Positions 18,813-29,230 are shown, counted from the stretch's first letter. The stretch is DNA of 64,000 bases from Paracoccaceae bacterium (GCA_020832445.1 JAFIEO010000017.1:62001-126000); one strand, 5' to 3'. The notes: generated by a model not told the origin, from the letters alone. Program-made: numbers and translations.

Positions 18813-19114
18813 GCGCACCTCTATATATGATGTGTCGCTATCAAGGGCTTGGGTGGCCAATCCAGCCCTGCCGCATCAGGGCGCACAGGAATGCGTGGGC
18901 GAGGGCCGTGCGCAGATGTGCTGCGGCTAAATTATGTGCGTATTGTCTAAATTATGTGCAAAATGAAATCATACGCGTGACGCACGGGGCGGGCGCAGGA
19001 TGGGCAACACACAGGGCGGGGCAAAAGCGGGACACCAATCCTTGAAAAACGCGCCCCTTCACCTTTCGCCACGGATGCGGTATGTGCCCAATCACTTGTT
19101 TCAAGGAGGCCAAT
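18813..19114. other. Divergent promoter region ureD / asd
   Basis: About 300 bases between two divergent genes. It holds the 20-bp-period direct repeat described separately and the ribosome site AAGGAGG for asd at 19102-19108. I saw no small gene in it. Confidence 0.7.
18927..18963. promoter_or_regulatory. Tandem direct repeat upstream of ureD
   Basis: CTAAATTATGTGC occurs at 18927-18939 and again, identical, at 18947-18959. The 20-base period equals about two helical turns, as expected when a protein binds two sites on the same DNA face. The first copy is 115 bases upstream of the ureD start and the repeat is AT-rich against a GC-rich background. It may be an activator site for the urease operon; the regulator is unknown. 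Confidence 0.5.
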
Positions 19115-20137
19115 ATGGGCTATAGAGTCGTCGTTGTCGGTGCCACAGGGAATGTGGGCCGCGAAATGCTGAACATCCTCGCTGAACGCGAGTTTCCGGT
19201 TGACGAGATTGCTGCGCTGGCATCGCGCCGCTCTCAGGGAACCGAAGTCAGCTTTGGCGACCGAACTTTGAAATGCCAGGATCTGGAGCAGTTCGATTTC
19301 ACGGGCTGGGACATGGCCTTGTTTGCCATCGGGTCCGAAGCCACCCAGAAATACGCCCCCATCGCGGCCAAGGCGGGCTGTGTGGTGATCGACAATTCGT
19401 CGCTTTATCGCTACGATCCCGATGTGCCGCTGGTGGTGCCGGAAGTGAACGCCGAAGCGGTGGATGGCTACACCAAGAAAAACATCATCGCCAACCCGAA
19501 CTGTTCCACCGCGCAGATGGTGGTGGCGCTGAAGCCGTTGCATGACCGTGCCCGTATCAAGCGTGTGGTGGTCAGCACCTATCAATCGGTGTCGGGGTCG
19601 GGCAAAGAAGCCATTGACGAGCTGTGGAACCAGACCAAGGGCGTGTATGTCCCCGGTCAGGAAGTGGCGCCAAGCGTCTATCCAAAGCAGATCGCGTTCA
19701 ATGTCATCCCGCATATCGATGTTTTCATGGATGACGGATCGACCAAAGAAGAATGGAAAATGGTCGCCGAAACCAAGAAGATTATCGACACCAAGATCAA
19801 GGTCACGGCGACCTGCGTGCGCGTGCCGGTTTTCGTGGGGCATTCTGAATCCATCAATATCGAGTTCGAGGATTTTCTGGACGAAGATGAAGCCCGCGAA
19901 ATTCTGCGCGAAGCGCCCGGTATTCTGGTGATCGACAAGCGCGAAGCCGGTGGCTACATCACTCCGATCGAATGCGTGGGCGAATACGCAACTTTTATCA
20001 GCCGCATCCGTCAGGACTCGACCATCGACAACGGCCTGAACATATGGTGCGTCAGCGACAACCTTCGCAAAGGTGCTGCGTTGAATGCGGTGCAGATTGC
20101 CGAAGTGCTGGGAAGCCGCTGCCTGAAAAAAGGCTGA
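19115..20137 (+). CDS. asd: Aspartate-semialdehyde dehydrogenase
   Basis: A 340-residue NADP-dependent enzyme reducing aspartyl-4-phosphate to aspartate semialdehyde, the branch point to lysine/diaminopimelate, threonine and methionine. The Rossmann motif VVGATGNVGREML is at residues 8-19 and the catalytic cysteine is Cys130 in NPNCSTAQ. The substrate-binding VSTYQSVSGSGKEAIDEL block follows near residue 155. ATG 19115 has AAGGAGG upstream; an earlier ATG in frame is rejected. A strong terminator follows. Confidence 0.97.
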   Translation: MGYRVVVVGATGNVGREMLNILAEREFPVDEIAALASRRSQGTEVSFGDRTLKCQDLEQFDFTGWDMALFAIGSEATQKYAPIAAKAGCVVIDNSSLYRYDPDVPLVVPEVNAEAVDGYTKKNIIANPNCSTAQMVVALKPLHDRARIKRVVVSTYQSVSGSGKEAIDELWNQTKGVYVPGQEVAPSVYPKQIAFNVIPHIDVFMDDGSTKEEWKMVAETKKIIDTKIKVTATCVRVPVFVGHSESINIEFEDFLDEDEAREILREAPGILVIDKREAGGYITPIECVGEYATFISRIRQDSTIDNGLNIWCVSDNLRKGAALNAVQIAEVLGSRCLKKG

Positions 20138-20157
20138 TCACGGCGATCATTGACGAC

Positions 20158-20198
20158 AAAAGGCACGGAGGGGGGCATATCCCACCGTGCCTTTTTTT
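20158..20198 (+). terminator. Rho-independent terminator of asd
   Basis: AAAGGCACGG pairs with CCGTGCCTTT around a 15-base loop and is followed by a run of seven T. It ends the asd transcript about 60 bases after the stop. Confidence 0.9.
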
Positions 20199-20360
20199 GC
20201 TGTTTCAGGGCGCGGGTTTCCCGCTGCACCCCTTTGGTTTCCAATCGGAAATGTGAAAGGCGTTTCCGGTGCCGAAAATGTCGGAATCGCGGCTGTGTGT
20301 CCGGCCCCGCACCGCTATAGCTGTGGCAGCAGCGACACCTTACCGCAGGGAAGAGAACAC

Positions 20361-22037
<1,677 letters not shown>

Positions 22038-22154
22038 CCGCAGCGGGGATGATGGACGGACGCTCGCGCGCTTATGCGCGCGCATCGCCCCGCCCACCAT
22101 CCCCTTTGGGCACATTGCACAGCCACCGCCCGCAGGGTAGGAGGCGGCAGGTTC

Positions 22155-22472
22155 ATGAAGAATGGAGTGTCCCCTATGCCCAGTGCAGCACAATGTCAGG
22201 ACATGACCGAATTGCGCGCCGAGATTGACCGGATTGATTGCGCCCTGATTGCCTTGCTGGCAGAACGCGCAGGCTATATAGACCGCGCCGCGCAGCTAAA
22301 GCCCGCCGCAGGGTTGCCCGCGCGCATCGACGAGCGCGTGGCGCAGGTGCTGGGCAACATTAACCAAAACGCCACGCGTGCCGGTCTTGACGCCGAATTG
22401 ACGCACGGTTTGTGGCAACAGATCATTGAGTGGTCGATTGCACGCGAAGAACGCGTGTTGGGGCCAAGCTGA
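22155..22472 (+). CDS. Chorismate mutase family protein (AroQ/PchB-like)
   Basis: A 105-residue all-helical protein of the chorismate mutase type II (AroQ) fold. The pattern LRAEIDRIDCALIALLAERAGYIDRAAQLK, near residues 20-48, carries the conserved Arg and Lys that bind chorismate. RIDERVAQVL and LWQQIIEWSI AREE fit helices 2 and 3. It could be a monofunctional chorismate mutase or an isochorismate-pyruvate lyase; the sequence does not decide. ATG 22155 has AGGAGG upstream; ATG 22176 with GGAG is an alternative. It sits between fhs and folD and ends 16 bases before folD. Confidence 0.8.
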   Translation: MKNGVSPMPSAAQCQDMTELRAEIDRIDCALIALLAERAGYIDRAAQLKPAAGLPARIDERVAQVLGNINQNATRAGLDAELTHGLWQQIIEWSIAREERVLGPS

Positions 22473-22488
22473 ATAAAGGGATCGATTC

Positions 22489-23379
22489 ATGAGCGCAGCT
22501 ATTATAGACGGCAAGGAATTTGCAGCGCGGGTTCGGGCCAAGGTTGCAACGCATGTAGGCAGGCTGAAGGCGGATCACGGCCTGACACCCGGTCTGGCCG
22601 TGGTGCTGCTGGGGGATGATCCCGCAAGTCAGGTCTATGTGCGCTCCAAGGGCAAACAGACGCTTGAAGCGGGGATGAACTCGTTTGAATACAAGCTGGC
22701 CAATGACACGTCGGAAGCCCATCTGCTTGATCTGATTGACAGGTTGAACCGTGACCCCGAAGTGCATGGTATTCTTGTGCAATTGCCCCTTCCCGCGCAT
22801 CTGGATTCCGATCTGGTGATCAATGCGATTGATCCCGCCAAGGATGTGGACGGCTTTCACATCTCGAATGTCGGTCTGTTGGGGACCGGACAGAAAAGCA
22901 TGGTGCCCTGCACCCCGCTTGGGTGCCTGATGATGCTGCGTGATTATCACGGGGATTTGTCGGGGATGCATGCGGTCGTCGTGGGCCGATCAAATATTGT
23001 GGGCAAGCCCATGGCGCAGCTGTTGCTGGGTGACAGTTGCACCGTGACAATCGCGCATTCGCGCACCAGGGACCTGCCTGCCATGTGCCGCAGTGCCGAT
23101 ATTCTGGTGGCCGCTGTCGGGCGCGCTGAAATGATTCCCGGTGATTGGGTGAAACCCGGTGCGACCGTTATTGATGTGGGCATCAACCGTGTGGAACGCG
23201 ACGGGCGCAACAAGCTGGTGGGCGATGTGCATTTTGAAAGCGCGGCTGCGGTTGCGGGCGCGATCACGCCGGTTCCGGGCGGCGTTGGCCCGATGACCAT
23301 TGCCTGCTTGCTGGCCAATACCGTGACAGCGGCCTGCCGCGCCAATGGTCTGCCCGAACCCGACGGGCTGACAGTCTAG
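22489..23379 (+). CDS. folD: Methylenetetrahydrofolate dehydrogenase/cyclohydrolase
   Basis: A 296-residue bifunctional enzyme interconverting 5,10-methylene-, methenyl- and 10-formyl-tetrahydrofolate. The catalytic block VYVRSKGKQ (with the key Lys) is near residue 52, VQLPLP near residue 97, DVDGFH near residue 120, [15 protein letters not shown] near residue 166 and the C-terminal [15 protein letters not shown] near residue 262. Its partnership with fhs upstream is the normal way to channel formate-derived carbon. Confidence 0.97.
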   Translation: MSAAIIDGKEFAARVRAKVATHVGRLKADHGLTPGLAVVLLGDDPASQVYVRSKGKQTLEAGMNSFEYKLANDTSEAHLLDLIDRLNRDPEVHGILVQLPLPAHLDSDLVINAIDPAKDVDGFHISNVGLLGTGQKSMVPCTPLGCLMMLRDYHGDLSGMHAVVVGRSNIVGKPMAQLLLGDSCTVTIAHSRTRDLPAMCRSADILVAAVGRAEMIPGDWVKPGATVIDVGINRVERDGRNKLVGDVHFESAAAVAGAITPVPGGVGPMTIACLLANTVTAACRANGLPEPDGLTV

Positions 23380-23390
23380 GCCGCCACGTT

Positions 23391-23795
23391 TTACCCCCCG
23401 ATAAGAACCGCGTGCATGATGCGTCCGGGGGCCAGAGTGAATGCGCCCGCAATCACCAACCCGCCCCAGACCATGCCCAGCATCATGCCACGGTGGCGCG
23501 CGATCTGCCCGCGCCTGATCTGGATGATTGCATAGCCAATGCCAACGATCACCCAGACGGACAGCGCGTGTATCCAGCTATAGCCCCATACAGGGCCGCC
23601 ATGCCGGATGCCGAAACTGGTTAGCGCGACTGTCAGCATTGCACCGACCCATACCCAGCCCAGACGCCTGTGTGCGCGCGACCCCCTTGGGCGTGTGAAA
23701 ATCAGCAGCGTTACGACAATTGCGATCATCGCGGCGGCGGTGTGGATTTGTATTGCCAGTGTCGTGTTTACAAGCGGGGCCGGATTCAGTGTCAT
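23391..23795 (-). CDS. Small membrane protein, DUF2306-like
   Basis: A 134-residue protein with four hydrophobic segments (HTAAAMIAIVVTLLIF; WVWVGAMLTVALTSFGI; IHALSVWVIVGIGYAI; MMLGMVWGGLVIAGAFTLAPGRIM). The histidines near helix ends (IQIHTAAA, RAHRRLGWVWV, ARHRGMM) are typical of DUF2306 membrane proteins, whose function is unknown. ATG 23795 has a weak GGGA upstream; starts at 23807 and 23813 are possible. It is convergent with folD, with 11 bases between the stops. Confidence 0.7.
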   Translation of the reverse strand: MTLNPAPLVNTTLAIQIHTAAAMIAIVVTLLIFTRPRGSRAHRRLGWVWVGAMLTVALTSFGIRHGGPVWGYSWIHALSVWVIVGIGYAIIQIRRGQIARHRGMMLGMVWGGLVIAGAFTLAPGRIMHAVLIGG

Positions 23796-23896
23796 GTTGT
23801 GTCCCATGTCCATAGGTTGACGAATGATTGCAGGGTTTGCATTCGGCGGCACCGCACGGCAATAAAGGGTGCGTTGACTGTCAGGGGATTTCGCGA

Positions 23897-24886
23897 ATGA
23901 CCATGCGTTTCAGGGCGCTGCAACTCACGCTTCGTGAATGGCGCGAGGTTGGTGCGCTATGGCTTGGCCTGACGGTTCTGGCCACGCTGGCCGGCCCTTT
24001 TGGTACAATGGATGCGCTATCCCTGTGGCCGCGTGCGGTGTATTGGGGCGGTGTGATTGCGGGCGCGATTGTGTTGCATTTTGCCCTGCGCCGGCTGCAA
24101 CACATTTTGCCTGCGCATCGCGCTATGCGCGCCGCCGTCAGCGTGGCCTATGCGGTCATCCTTGGCGGGCTGGTCTTTGGCCTGAATGTGGTGCTGTTTT
24201 CCGGCTGGCATGCGGGCAATATGGCAGGCTTTTTGTGGCTGGTCATGATTGTGCTGGTTATTGCAGGGGCCATTCATGTGCTGATGATCTGGCTGCGCCC
24301 TGCAAATGCGCCCGAAGGTGACACGACCGCTGTGGATACTTTGGTTGCGCGCCTGCCGTTGCAAAAACGCGGTCCGCTGATCCGGCTGGAAGCGCAGGAT
24401 CATTATCTGCTGGTGGTCACGCGCAACGGGTCCGAACTGGTCCTGATGCGCATGGCCGATGCCGAGGCCGCGTTGCAAGGGGCGGGCATACGGGTTCACC
24501 GGTCGCATTGGGTTGTGCCCGAAGAAATCTTGCGGGTGGAGCGGCGGCAGGGCAGGGCCGTGTTGTGCATGGCTGATGGGATGGAAGTGCCGGTAAGCCG
24601 TTCAAACCTGCCCGCGCTGCGCGCAGCCGGACTGTTGCCAGCCTGGCCGTTATACACGATACCGCAGCGTTGGTGTCACAAGGGCCGCAAACAGCACACC
24701 GGCAAGGAATCCGCCAAGATGCGCTTCCCATGCCAGCAGGCCGGACAACAGCACCCAAAGGGCAATGTTCAAGATGGTCAATCCCAGCAGGGACATCCAC
24801 AGCGGGCGCATGGGGCTACCAAAATGCTGGCGCGCCTGCCATTCCCAGAATTTCCATGCTCCGATCAGGCCGAAAACGGCGCCTGA
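23897..24886 (+). CDS. Membrane-anchored LytTR DNA-binding regulator with extended C-terminus
   Basis: A 329-residue frame. Residues 1-135 hold four membrane helices and residues about 155-245 form a LytTR DNA-binding domain (LIRLEAQDHYLLVVTRNG; RVHRSHWVVPEEI; VPVSRSNLPALRAAGLLP). Such proteins bind DNA from the membrane and often control neighbouring genes or exopolysaccharide. The family usually ends just after the LPALRAAGL segment. Here the frame continues about 80 residues antisense to the 3' end of the rhomboid gene, with a basic, low-complexity tail (QQAGQQHPKGNVQDG), so it has probably lost its stop. The start follows AGGGG at 9 bases. Confidence 0.75.
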   Translation: MTMRFRALQLTLREWREVGALWLGLTVLATLAGPFGTMDALSLWPRAVYWGGVIAGAIVLHFALRRLQHILPAHRAMRAAVSVAYAVILGGLVFGLNVVLFSGWHAGNMAGFLWLVMIVLVIAGAIHVLMIWLRPANAPEGDTTAVDTLVARLPLQKRGPLIRLEAQDHYLLVVTRNGSELVLMRMADAEAALQGAGIRVHRSHWVVPEEILRVERRQGRAVLCMADGMEVPVSRSNLPALRAAGLLPAWPLYTIPQRWCHKGRKQHTGKESAKMRFPCQQAGQQHPKGNVQDGQSQQGHPQRAHGATKMLARLPFPEFPCSDQAENGA

Positions 24887-25300
24887 TGCACCAACCATGG
24901 GCGATTCCGACCCTGACAGAAGGGCAAAACCCGCAGCACCGCCGAATGTGCTTATCGCGTAAAGCAGCAAGAACCCCTTCTGGCCGATGCGCGCAACGAC
25001 GATCCCGCCCAGCGCAAGCACCGCGACCATATTGCCCAGCAGATGCATAAGCCCGCCATGCAAAAATGCGTAGCTTATGAACATCACCTCGCGCTGAAAT
25101 GGATAAAGCGGCTCCCATCCGTGCAAAAGACCGTTCCAGAACGCCCCGTATGCAATGGTCGTCATGCGCCATTCAGGGGCCGAACTGAAGGTCGCGCCAA
25201 ACAGGGTCAGCAGGATTTCCGGCAAGCACGTTATTGCAACCAGTGCCAGCACGACCGGACTGTTGGCTTTGGTTGGAAAGGTCACGTTTCTGGGGGCCAT
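24650..25300 (-). CDS. Rhomboid family intramembrane serine protease
   Basis: A 216-residue membrane protease. It has six hydrophobic segments, the HGGLMHLLGN histidine/asparagine region near residue 82, the catalytic serine in GASGAVFG near residue 141 and the catalytic histidine in WEAHLGGFLAGV near residue 196. Rhomboids cleave substrates within the membrane; the substrate here is unknown. The frame is open to ATG 25387, but the first 29 residues look non-coding and the family start fits ATG 25300. Its last 237 bases overlap the tail of the LytTR gene on the opposite strand. The sugar transferase gene lies just upstream. Confidence 0.85.
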   Translation of the reverse strand: MAPRNVTFPTKANSPVVLALVAITCLPEILLTLFGATFSSAPEWRMTTIAYGAFWNGLLHGWEPLYPFQREVMFISYAFLHGGLMHLLGNMVAVLALGGIVVARIGQKGFLLLYAISTFGGAAGFALLSGSESPMVGASGAVFGLIGAWKFWEWQARQHFGSPMRPLWMSLLGLTILNIALWVLLSGLLAWEAHLGGFLAGVLFAALVTPTLRYRV

Positions 25301-25393
25301 AAGCGCCGCTTTGACATTGTCTTCTACCGGTTGCAAGCGACCCGGTTCATTTTGTCGATGTCCCGTGTCTTTGGCTATAAGGCGCATGTCAGA

Positions 25394-26089
25394 TCAAATA
25401 CCGGTGCTGCGTATTACAACCTTGATGGTTTTCCACACCAGCCGCAGATCATTGGCAAAGCTGAGTGTTGCGGCATATCGGGCATCAATCGCGGCGCGTT
25501 GTTCAAAATCGGCGTCATTGCGTTCGGTCACCTGCCACAGGCCAGAGATGCCGGGGCGCAATGCCAGATATGCTGGCAGGGTCGGACCATATAGTTTCAC
25601 CTGATCCAGCATCATCGGGCGCGGGCCAAGCAGACTCATATCGCCGCGCAGAACATTGAAAATCTGGGGCAGTTCGTCAATCGAGGTTTGCCGAAGAAAA
25701 TGCCCGGTGCGTGTGATGCGCGGGTCATCCTGCAACTTTTGTTTGGCGTCCCATTCGGCGCGAAGGTCGCTGTTTCCGGCCAGAAGTGCCTGAAGGCGCT
25801 GGTCCGCATCCGCATACATCGTGCGCAATTTCCAGATACGGAACACCCTGCCATGCTGACCAAGCCGCAGTTGCGCATAAAACGGGTTGTGTCCGTTGAT
25901 AAGCAGCATGACTGCACAGATCGCGATGACCGGAACGGCGATGGGAAGCAACAGCGCGACCAAAACAAGATCCAGCAGTCGTTTGCCAGTGCTGGCATAT
26001 GCCCCGTTCGGCACTTCGCGGGGCTGCGGTGCACCCGATGTTTGTGCCCGAAAATGCACAAGGCTGTTGATTGACGACATACTGGTCAT
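25394..26089 (-). CDS. Undecaprenyl-phosphate sugar phosphotransferase (bacterial sugar transferase)
   Basis: A 231-residue initiating glycosyltransferase of the WcaJ/ExoY-type family that transfers a sugar-1-phosphate to undecaprenyl phosphate at the inner membrane, the first step of an exopolysaccharide repeat unit. It has one membrane helix (DLVLVALLLPIAVPVIAICAVMLL), then FRIWKLRTM, TRTGHFLRQTSIDELPQ and LLGPRPMM, followed by RPGISGLWQV, all diagnostic. ATG 26089 has AGGA at 9 bases. It diverges from the ExeA-like ATPase gene, which fits an exopolysaccharide locus. Confidence 0.92.
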   Translation of the reverse strand: MTSMSSINSLVHFRAQTSGAPQPREVPNGAYASTGKRLLDLVLVALLLPIAVPVIAICAVMLLINGHNPFYAQLRLGQHGRVFRIWKLRTMYADADQRLQALLAGNSDLRAEWDAKQKLQDDPRITRTGHFLRQTSIDELPQIFNVLRGDMSLLGPRPMMLDQVKLYGPTLPAYLALRPGISGLWQVTERNDADFEQRAAIDARYAATLSFANDLRLVWKTIKVVIRSTGI

Positions 26090-26543
26090 TTTACTTGTCC
26101 TGATCTATGTGCTTCGGGCAGATGATTTGTTCAAACCCATCGCTTACCAAACCCTTAACGACTAAAAATTGATACAACACTTCCGAAGCTAAGGGATGTA
26201 AAGTTCTATGTATCCCAAAGGATTTATAAGAAATTTTAGGTAAATCCAGTTCAATTGTTCATGTCTTGTGTCTGGTCTTTGCATATTCGGTGGATTGTTT
26301 ACGATTTGTTGTGTTGTGGTTCTTGATGCAAGCCTACTGCGCCGCGATTTTGTCCAGATCAAGCCAGAATCGGGACGGTTCTGTGCAGCCGTGACCGAAT
26401 CGAAACTGGGGCAGATCCGGCCGGATATGTCGGGTGTGTTTGCCACTACCTTGACTTGTTTCAGCTTGAATTTTGTCACATCCGGCTTGTAGATCAGGGT
26501 CAGTAGATTACTGTTCAGCGTTCTGTACCGGCTTCAAGGATCC
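26090..26543. other. AT-rich intergenic region upstream of two divergent exopolysaccharide genes
   Basis: About 450 bases, more AT-rich than the surroundings, especially 26155-26330. It must hold the promoters for the sugar transferase (-) and the ATPase (+). Open frames here lack ribosome sites. I found no clear repeat or operator in it. Confidence 0.7.
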
Positions 26544-27383
26544 ATGGCACATAATTTTAGCTCATATCTGGAACACTTTGGCCTGCATCAGCGGCCATTT
26601 TCCCTGACGCCCGATCCGGAGTTTCTGTTCTGGTCCGATGCCGCGCGCGGGGCCTATGCCATGCTTCAATACGGGTTGGCGACACGGTCCCCCATTACAA
26701 TGCTGACGGGTGAAATCGGTGCGGGCAAGACTGTGCTTTTGCAACATTTCATTGAAGAAGCCGAAGATGACGACTCACTTTCTATTGCGCTGGTCACCAA
26801 CACGCGGCCAAACACGCGCGATATCTTGCAATGGCTGTTGCCGGAACTGACCAAGTCCGACCTGAGCGAGGAGGGCAAGTTCCTGAAAGCGCAGGAATTT
26901 CTGATACAGGAATATAACGAGGGGCGCCGTGTCCTGCTGGTCATTGACGAGGCGCAGAACCTGTCGCCCGAAGCGCTGGAAGAATTGCGCATGCTAACCA
27001 ATATCAATCTGGGCAAGGAAGAAGTGTTGCAGCTTTTCCTGATTGGCCAGCCGGAATTGCGCGATCATGTGCGCCGCCCCGATCTGGTGCAGTTCGCACA
27101 GCGTGTGGCGGCGAATTATCACCTGCCCTATATGAAAGCTGAAACCGTAGCGCATTATATTGCGCACCGCCTGAAGATTGCGGGCGGACGCTCCAGCATA
27201 TTCAGCAAGCAAGCCGCCATGCTGATTTTTGAAGTCACCGGCGGTGTGCCGCGGCTGATCAACCAGCTTTGCGATATGTCACTGACCTATGCTTTTGCGC
27301 AGGATGATCCGGTGGTGAAACGCGCCACCGTCCAGTCGGTTCTGGACGATGGCATTTTCTTTGCGCCGGTGCAGCGCGCCTGA
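26544..27383 (+). CDS. ExeA-like AAA ATPase
   Basis: A 279-residue ATPase of the ExeA/GspA family. Walker A is TGEIGAGKTVLL near residue 55, Walker B VLLVIDEAQNL near residue 133 and the sensor region LIGQPELRDHVRRPD near residue 165. The N-terminus SYLEHFGLHQRPFSLTPDPEF is the standard lead of this family. Members insert secretins or accompany exopolysaccharide export (the XrtA-linked type). With the neighbouring sugar transferase, an exopolysaccharide role is most likely. It has no C-terminal peptidoglycan-binding domain or membrane helix, so it is the short form. Confidence 0.82.
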   Translation: MAHNFSSYLEHFGLHQRPFSLTPDPEFLFWSDAARGAYAMLQYGLATRSPITMLTGEIGAGKTVLLQHFIEEAEDDDSLSIALVTNTRPNTRDILQWLLPELTKSDLSEEGKFLKAQEFLIQEYNEGRRVLLVIDEAQNLSPEALEELRMLTNINLGKEEVLQLFLIGQPELRDHVRRPDLVQFAQRVAANYHLPYMKAETVAHYIAHRLKIAGGRSSIFSKQAAMLIFEVTGGVPRLINQLCDMSLTYAFAQDDPVVKRATVQSVLDDGIFFAPVQRA

Positions 27384-27400
27384 CGACAGACGACAGGCCC

Positions 27401-27823
27401 TCACCAGTGGCCGGTATTGCCCATGCTGGCCCAGGGTTCCTGCGGGGGCAGCGCATCACCCGCTTGCAGTAATTCAATCGAAATATTGTCGGGCGAGCGG
27501 ACGAACGCCATTTTGCCATCGCGGGGCGGTCGGTTGATCGTCACGCCTGCGGCCTGCAATTCGGCGCATTTGGCGTAGATATCTGCCACTTCATAGGCCA
27601 GATGGCCAAAATGGCGACTGTCCGAAGGCAGCCCGTCATCGCCGTCCCAGTTATAGGTCAACTCCACCGGGCAATCGGGCTGTCCCGGTGGTGCAAGGAA
27701 CACCAGCGTAAAGCGGCCTTGTTCGCTGTCGTGACGGCGTGTTTCTTCCAGCCCCAGCAATTTGAAAAACGCAATCGAGGCGTCAAGGTCTTTGACCCTG
27801 ACCATGGTGTGTAGATATTTCAT
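27401..27823 (-). CDS. gloA: Glyoxalase I (lactoylglutathione lyase)-like protein
   Basis: A 140-residue metal-dependent enzyme of the vicinal oxygen chelate fold. The first module begins MKYLHTMVRVKDLDASIAFF with the first metal histidine, followed by LGLEETRR, the Glu in VELTYNWD, the second His in HFGHLAYEV near residue 74 and the Glu in NISIELLQ. These four residues form the metal site of glyoxalase I, which converts methylglyoxal-glutathione to S-lactoylglutathione. ATG 27823 has AAAGGAG upstream. A much longer open frame on this strand through thyA and folA is an artefact. Confidence 0.9.
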   Translation of the reverse strand: MKYLHTMVRVKDLDASIAFFKLLGLEETRRHDSEQGRFTLVFLAPPGQPDCPVELTYNWDGDDGLPSDSRHFGHLAYEVADIYAKCAELQAAGVTINRPPRDGKMAFVRSPDNISIELLQAGDALPPQEPWASMGNTGHW

Positions 27824-27952
27824 AACACTCGCTCCTTTTCGTGAACATGGTAACGGAAATTCGCGCCGGTTCAATGCCCTTGGGGGTTCCAGAATCAGCG
27901 CGTTCCGGCCATTGTGCGACGAAACCACAACATCTTGCGGGGCGGGGGCATC

Positions 27953-28732
27953 GTGAAACAGTATCTGGATGCGTTGCAGCATATTCTGGACCATGGCGTG
28001 CCATCGGATGATCGCACTGGCACCGGCACTTTGTCGGTGTTCGGCATGCAGATGCGCTATGATCTGGAAGACGGGTTTCCTTTGGTGACAACCAAGAAAG
28101 TGCATCTGAAATCCATTATCCATGAATTGCTGTGGTTTCTGTCGGGCGACACGAATATCGGCTACCTGAAGGAGCATGGCGTCAAAATCTGGGATGAATG
28201 GGCCGATGCGTCGGGCGATCTGGGGCCGGTTTACGGGCGGCAATGGCGTGACTTTGGCGGTGTTGACCAGATCGCCGAGATGGAACGCATGATCCGCGAC
28301 ACCCCCGACAGCCGCCGTATGATTGTGTCGGCATGGAACCCGCCCGACGTGCCGCATATGGCGCTGCCGCCCTGCCATACATTGTGGCAGGTGCGGGTTC
28401 TGGCGGGCAAGCTGCATTTGCAACTTTATCAGCGCTCTGCCGATATGTTTCTGGGGGTGCCGTTCAACATTGCGTCCTATGCGCTTCTGCAAATGATGCT
28501 GGCGCGTGTTGCGGGGCTGGGGCTGGGCAGTTTTGTGCATACGCTGGGGGATGCGCATATCTATTCCAACCATATGGATCAGGTGCGCACACAGCTTGCG
28601 CGCGAACCGCGCGCGCTTCCGCAGATGAACATTCTGCGCAGTCCTGACAGTGTGTTTGACTTCCGCTATGACGACTTCCAGATTGAAGGCTATGATCCCC
28701 ATCCGGCGATCAAGGCCCCGGTGGCGGTGTAA
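27953..28732 (+). CDS. thyA: Thymidylate synthase
   Basis: A 259-residue enzyme methylating dUMP to dTMP with methylene-tetrahydrofolate. The dUMP-binding [11 protein letters not shown] lies near residue 20, the catalytic cysteine is in [10 protein letters not shown], and [13 protein letters not shown] and [12 protein letters not shown] complete the active site. The start is probably GTG 27953, giving (V/M)KQYLDAL as in other ThyA; an ATG at 27914 would add an unsupported extension. folA follows after 3 bases, the common pair because dihydrofolate formed by ThyA is re-reduced by FolA. Confidence 0.96.
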   Translation: MKQYLDALQHILDHGVPSDDRTGTGTLSVFGMQMRYDLEDGFPLVTTKKVHLKSIIHELLWFLSGDTNIGYLKEHGVKIWDEWADASGDLGPVYGRQWRDFGGVDQIAEMERMIRDTPDSRRMIVSAWNPPDVPHMALPPCHTLWQVRVLAGKLHLQLYQRSADMFLGVPFNIASYALLQMMLARVAGLGLGSFVHTLGDAHIYSNHMDQVRTQLAREPRALPQMNILRSPDSVFDFRYDDFQIEGYDPHPAIKAPVAV

Positions 28733-28735
28733 TCC

Positions 28736-29230
28736 ATGATCAGTCTGATTGTTGCACGCGCCCGCAACGGGGCCATCGGGCGGGACAATACGATCCCGTG
28801 GCAGGCCCCCGAAGATCTGAAATTCTTTCAGCGCGAAACGCTGGGCGGGGCCGTTGTGATGGGCCGCAACACATGGGACAGCCTGCCAAAGCGCCCGTTG
28901 CCGCGGCGCCTGAATATTGTTGTCACATCGCGCCCCGCAGACAGCGCGGATGCGCTGTTTGTCCCGCTGGACCGCGCCATAAGTGCTGCAAGGCAGGCGG
29001 GCTATTTCCGGATTTATGCCATTGGGGGGGCGGGCATCTATGGTGCGTTCCTGCCCTTGGCCGACCGTTTGCTGATCACGGATGTGGATATTGATGTGCC
29101 CGATGCGGATACATTCTTCCCCAAGATTGATGACACTCAATGGACTGTGACATCCGAACTGGTCCTGCGCACCGACGCGCCCGCCTGCACCGTGCGCGAA
29201 TTTCGCCGAAATCAAAACGCCCAATCTTGA
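28736..29230 (+). CDS. folA: Dihydrofolate reductase
   Basis: A 164-residue NADPH-dependent reductase. The start ISLIVARARNGAIGRDNTIPWQAPEDLKFF shows the Met20-loop equivalent and the substrate-binding Asp/Phe, VVMGRNTWDSLPKRPLP is near residue 41, and GGAGIYGAFLPLADRLLITDV binds NADPH near residue 97. It recycles the dihydrofolate from ThyA immediately upstream. Confidence 0.95.
   Translation: MISLIVARARNGAIGRDNTIPWQAPEDLKFFQRETLGGAVVMGRNTWDSLPKRPLPRRLNIVVTSRPADSADALFVPLDRAISAARQAGYFRIYAIGGAGIYGAFLPLADRLLITDVDIDVPDADTFFPKIDDTQWTVTSELVLRTDAPACTVREFRRNQNAQS

Noticed and set aside
20199-20360. Possible riboswitch leader before fhs
   Set aside because: Several short hairpins can be drawn, but no known riboswitch core was recognisable.
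27824-29224. Long upstream extension of the glyoxalase frame to 607 codons
   Set aside because: The extension is antisense to thyA and folA; the glyoxalase has a proper start with AAAGGAG at 27823.
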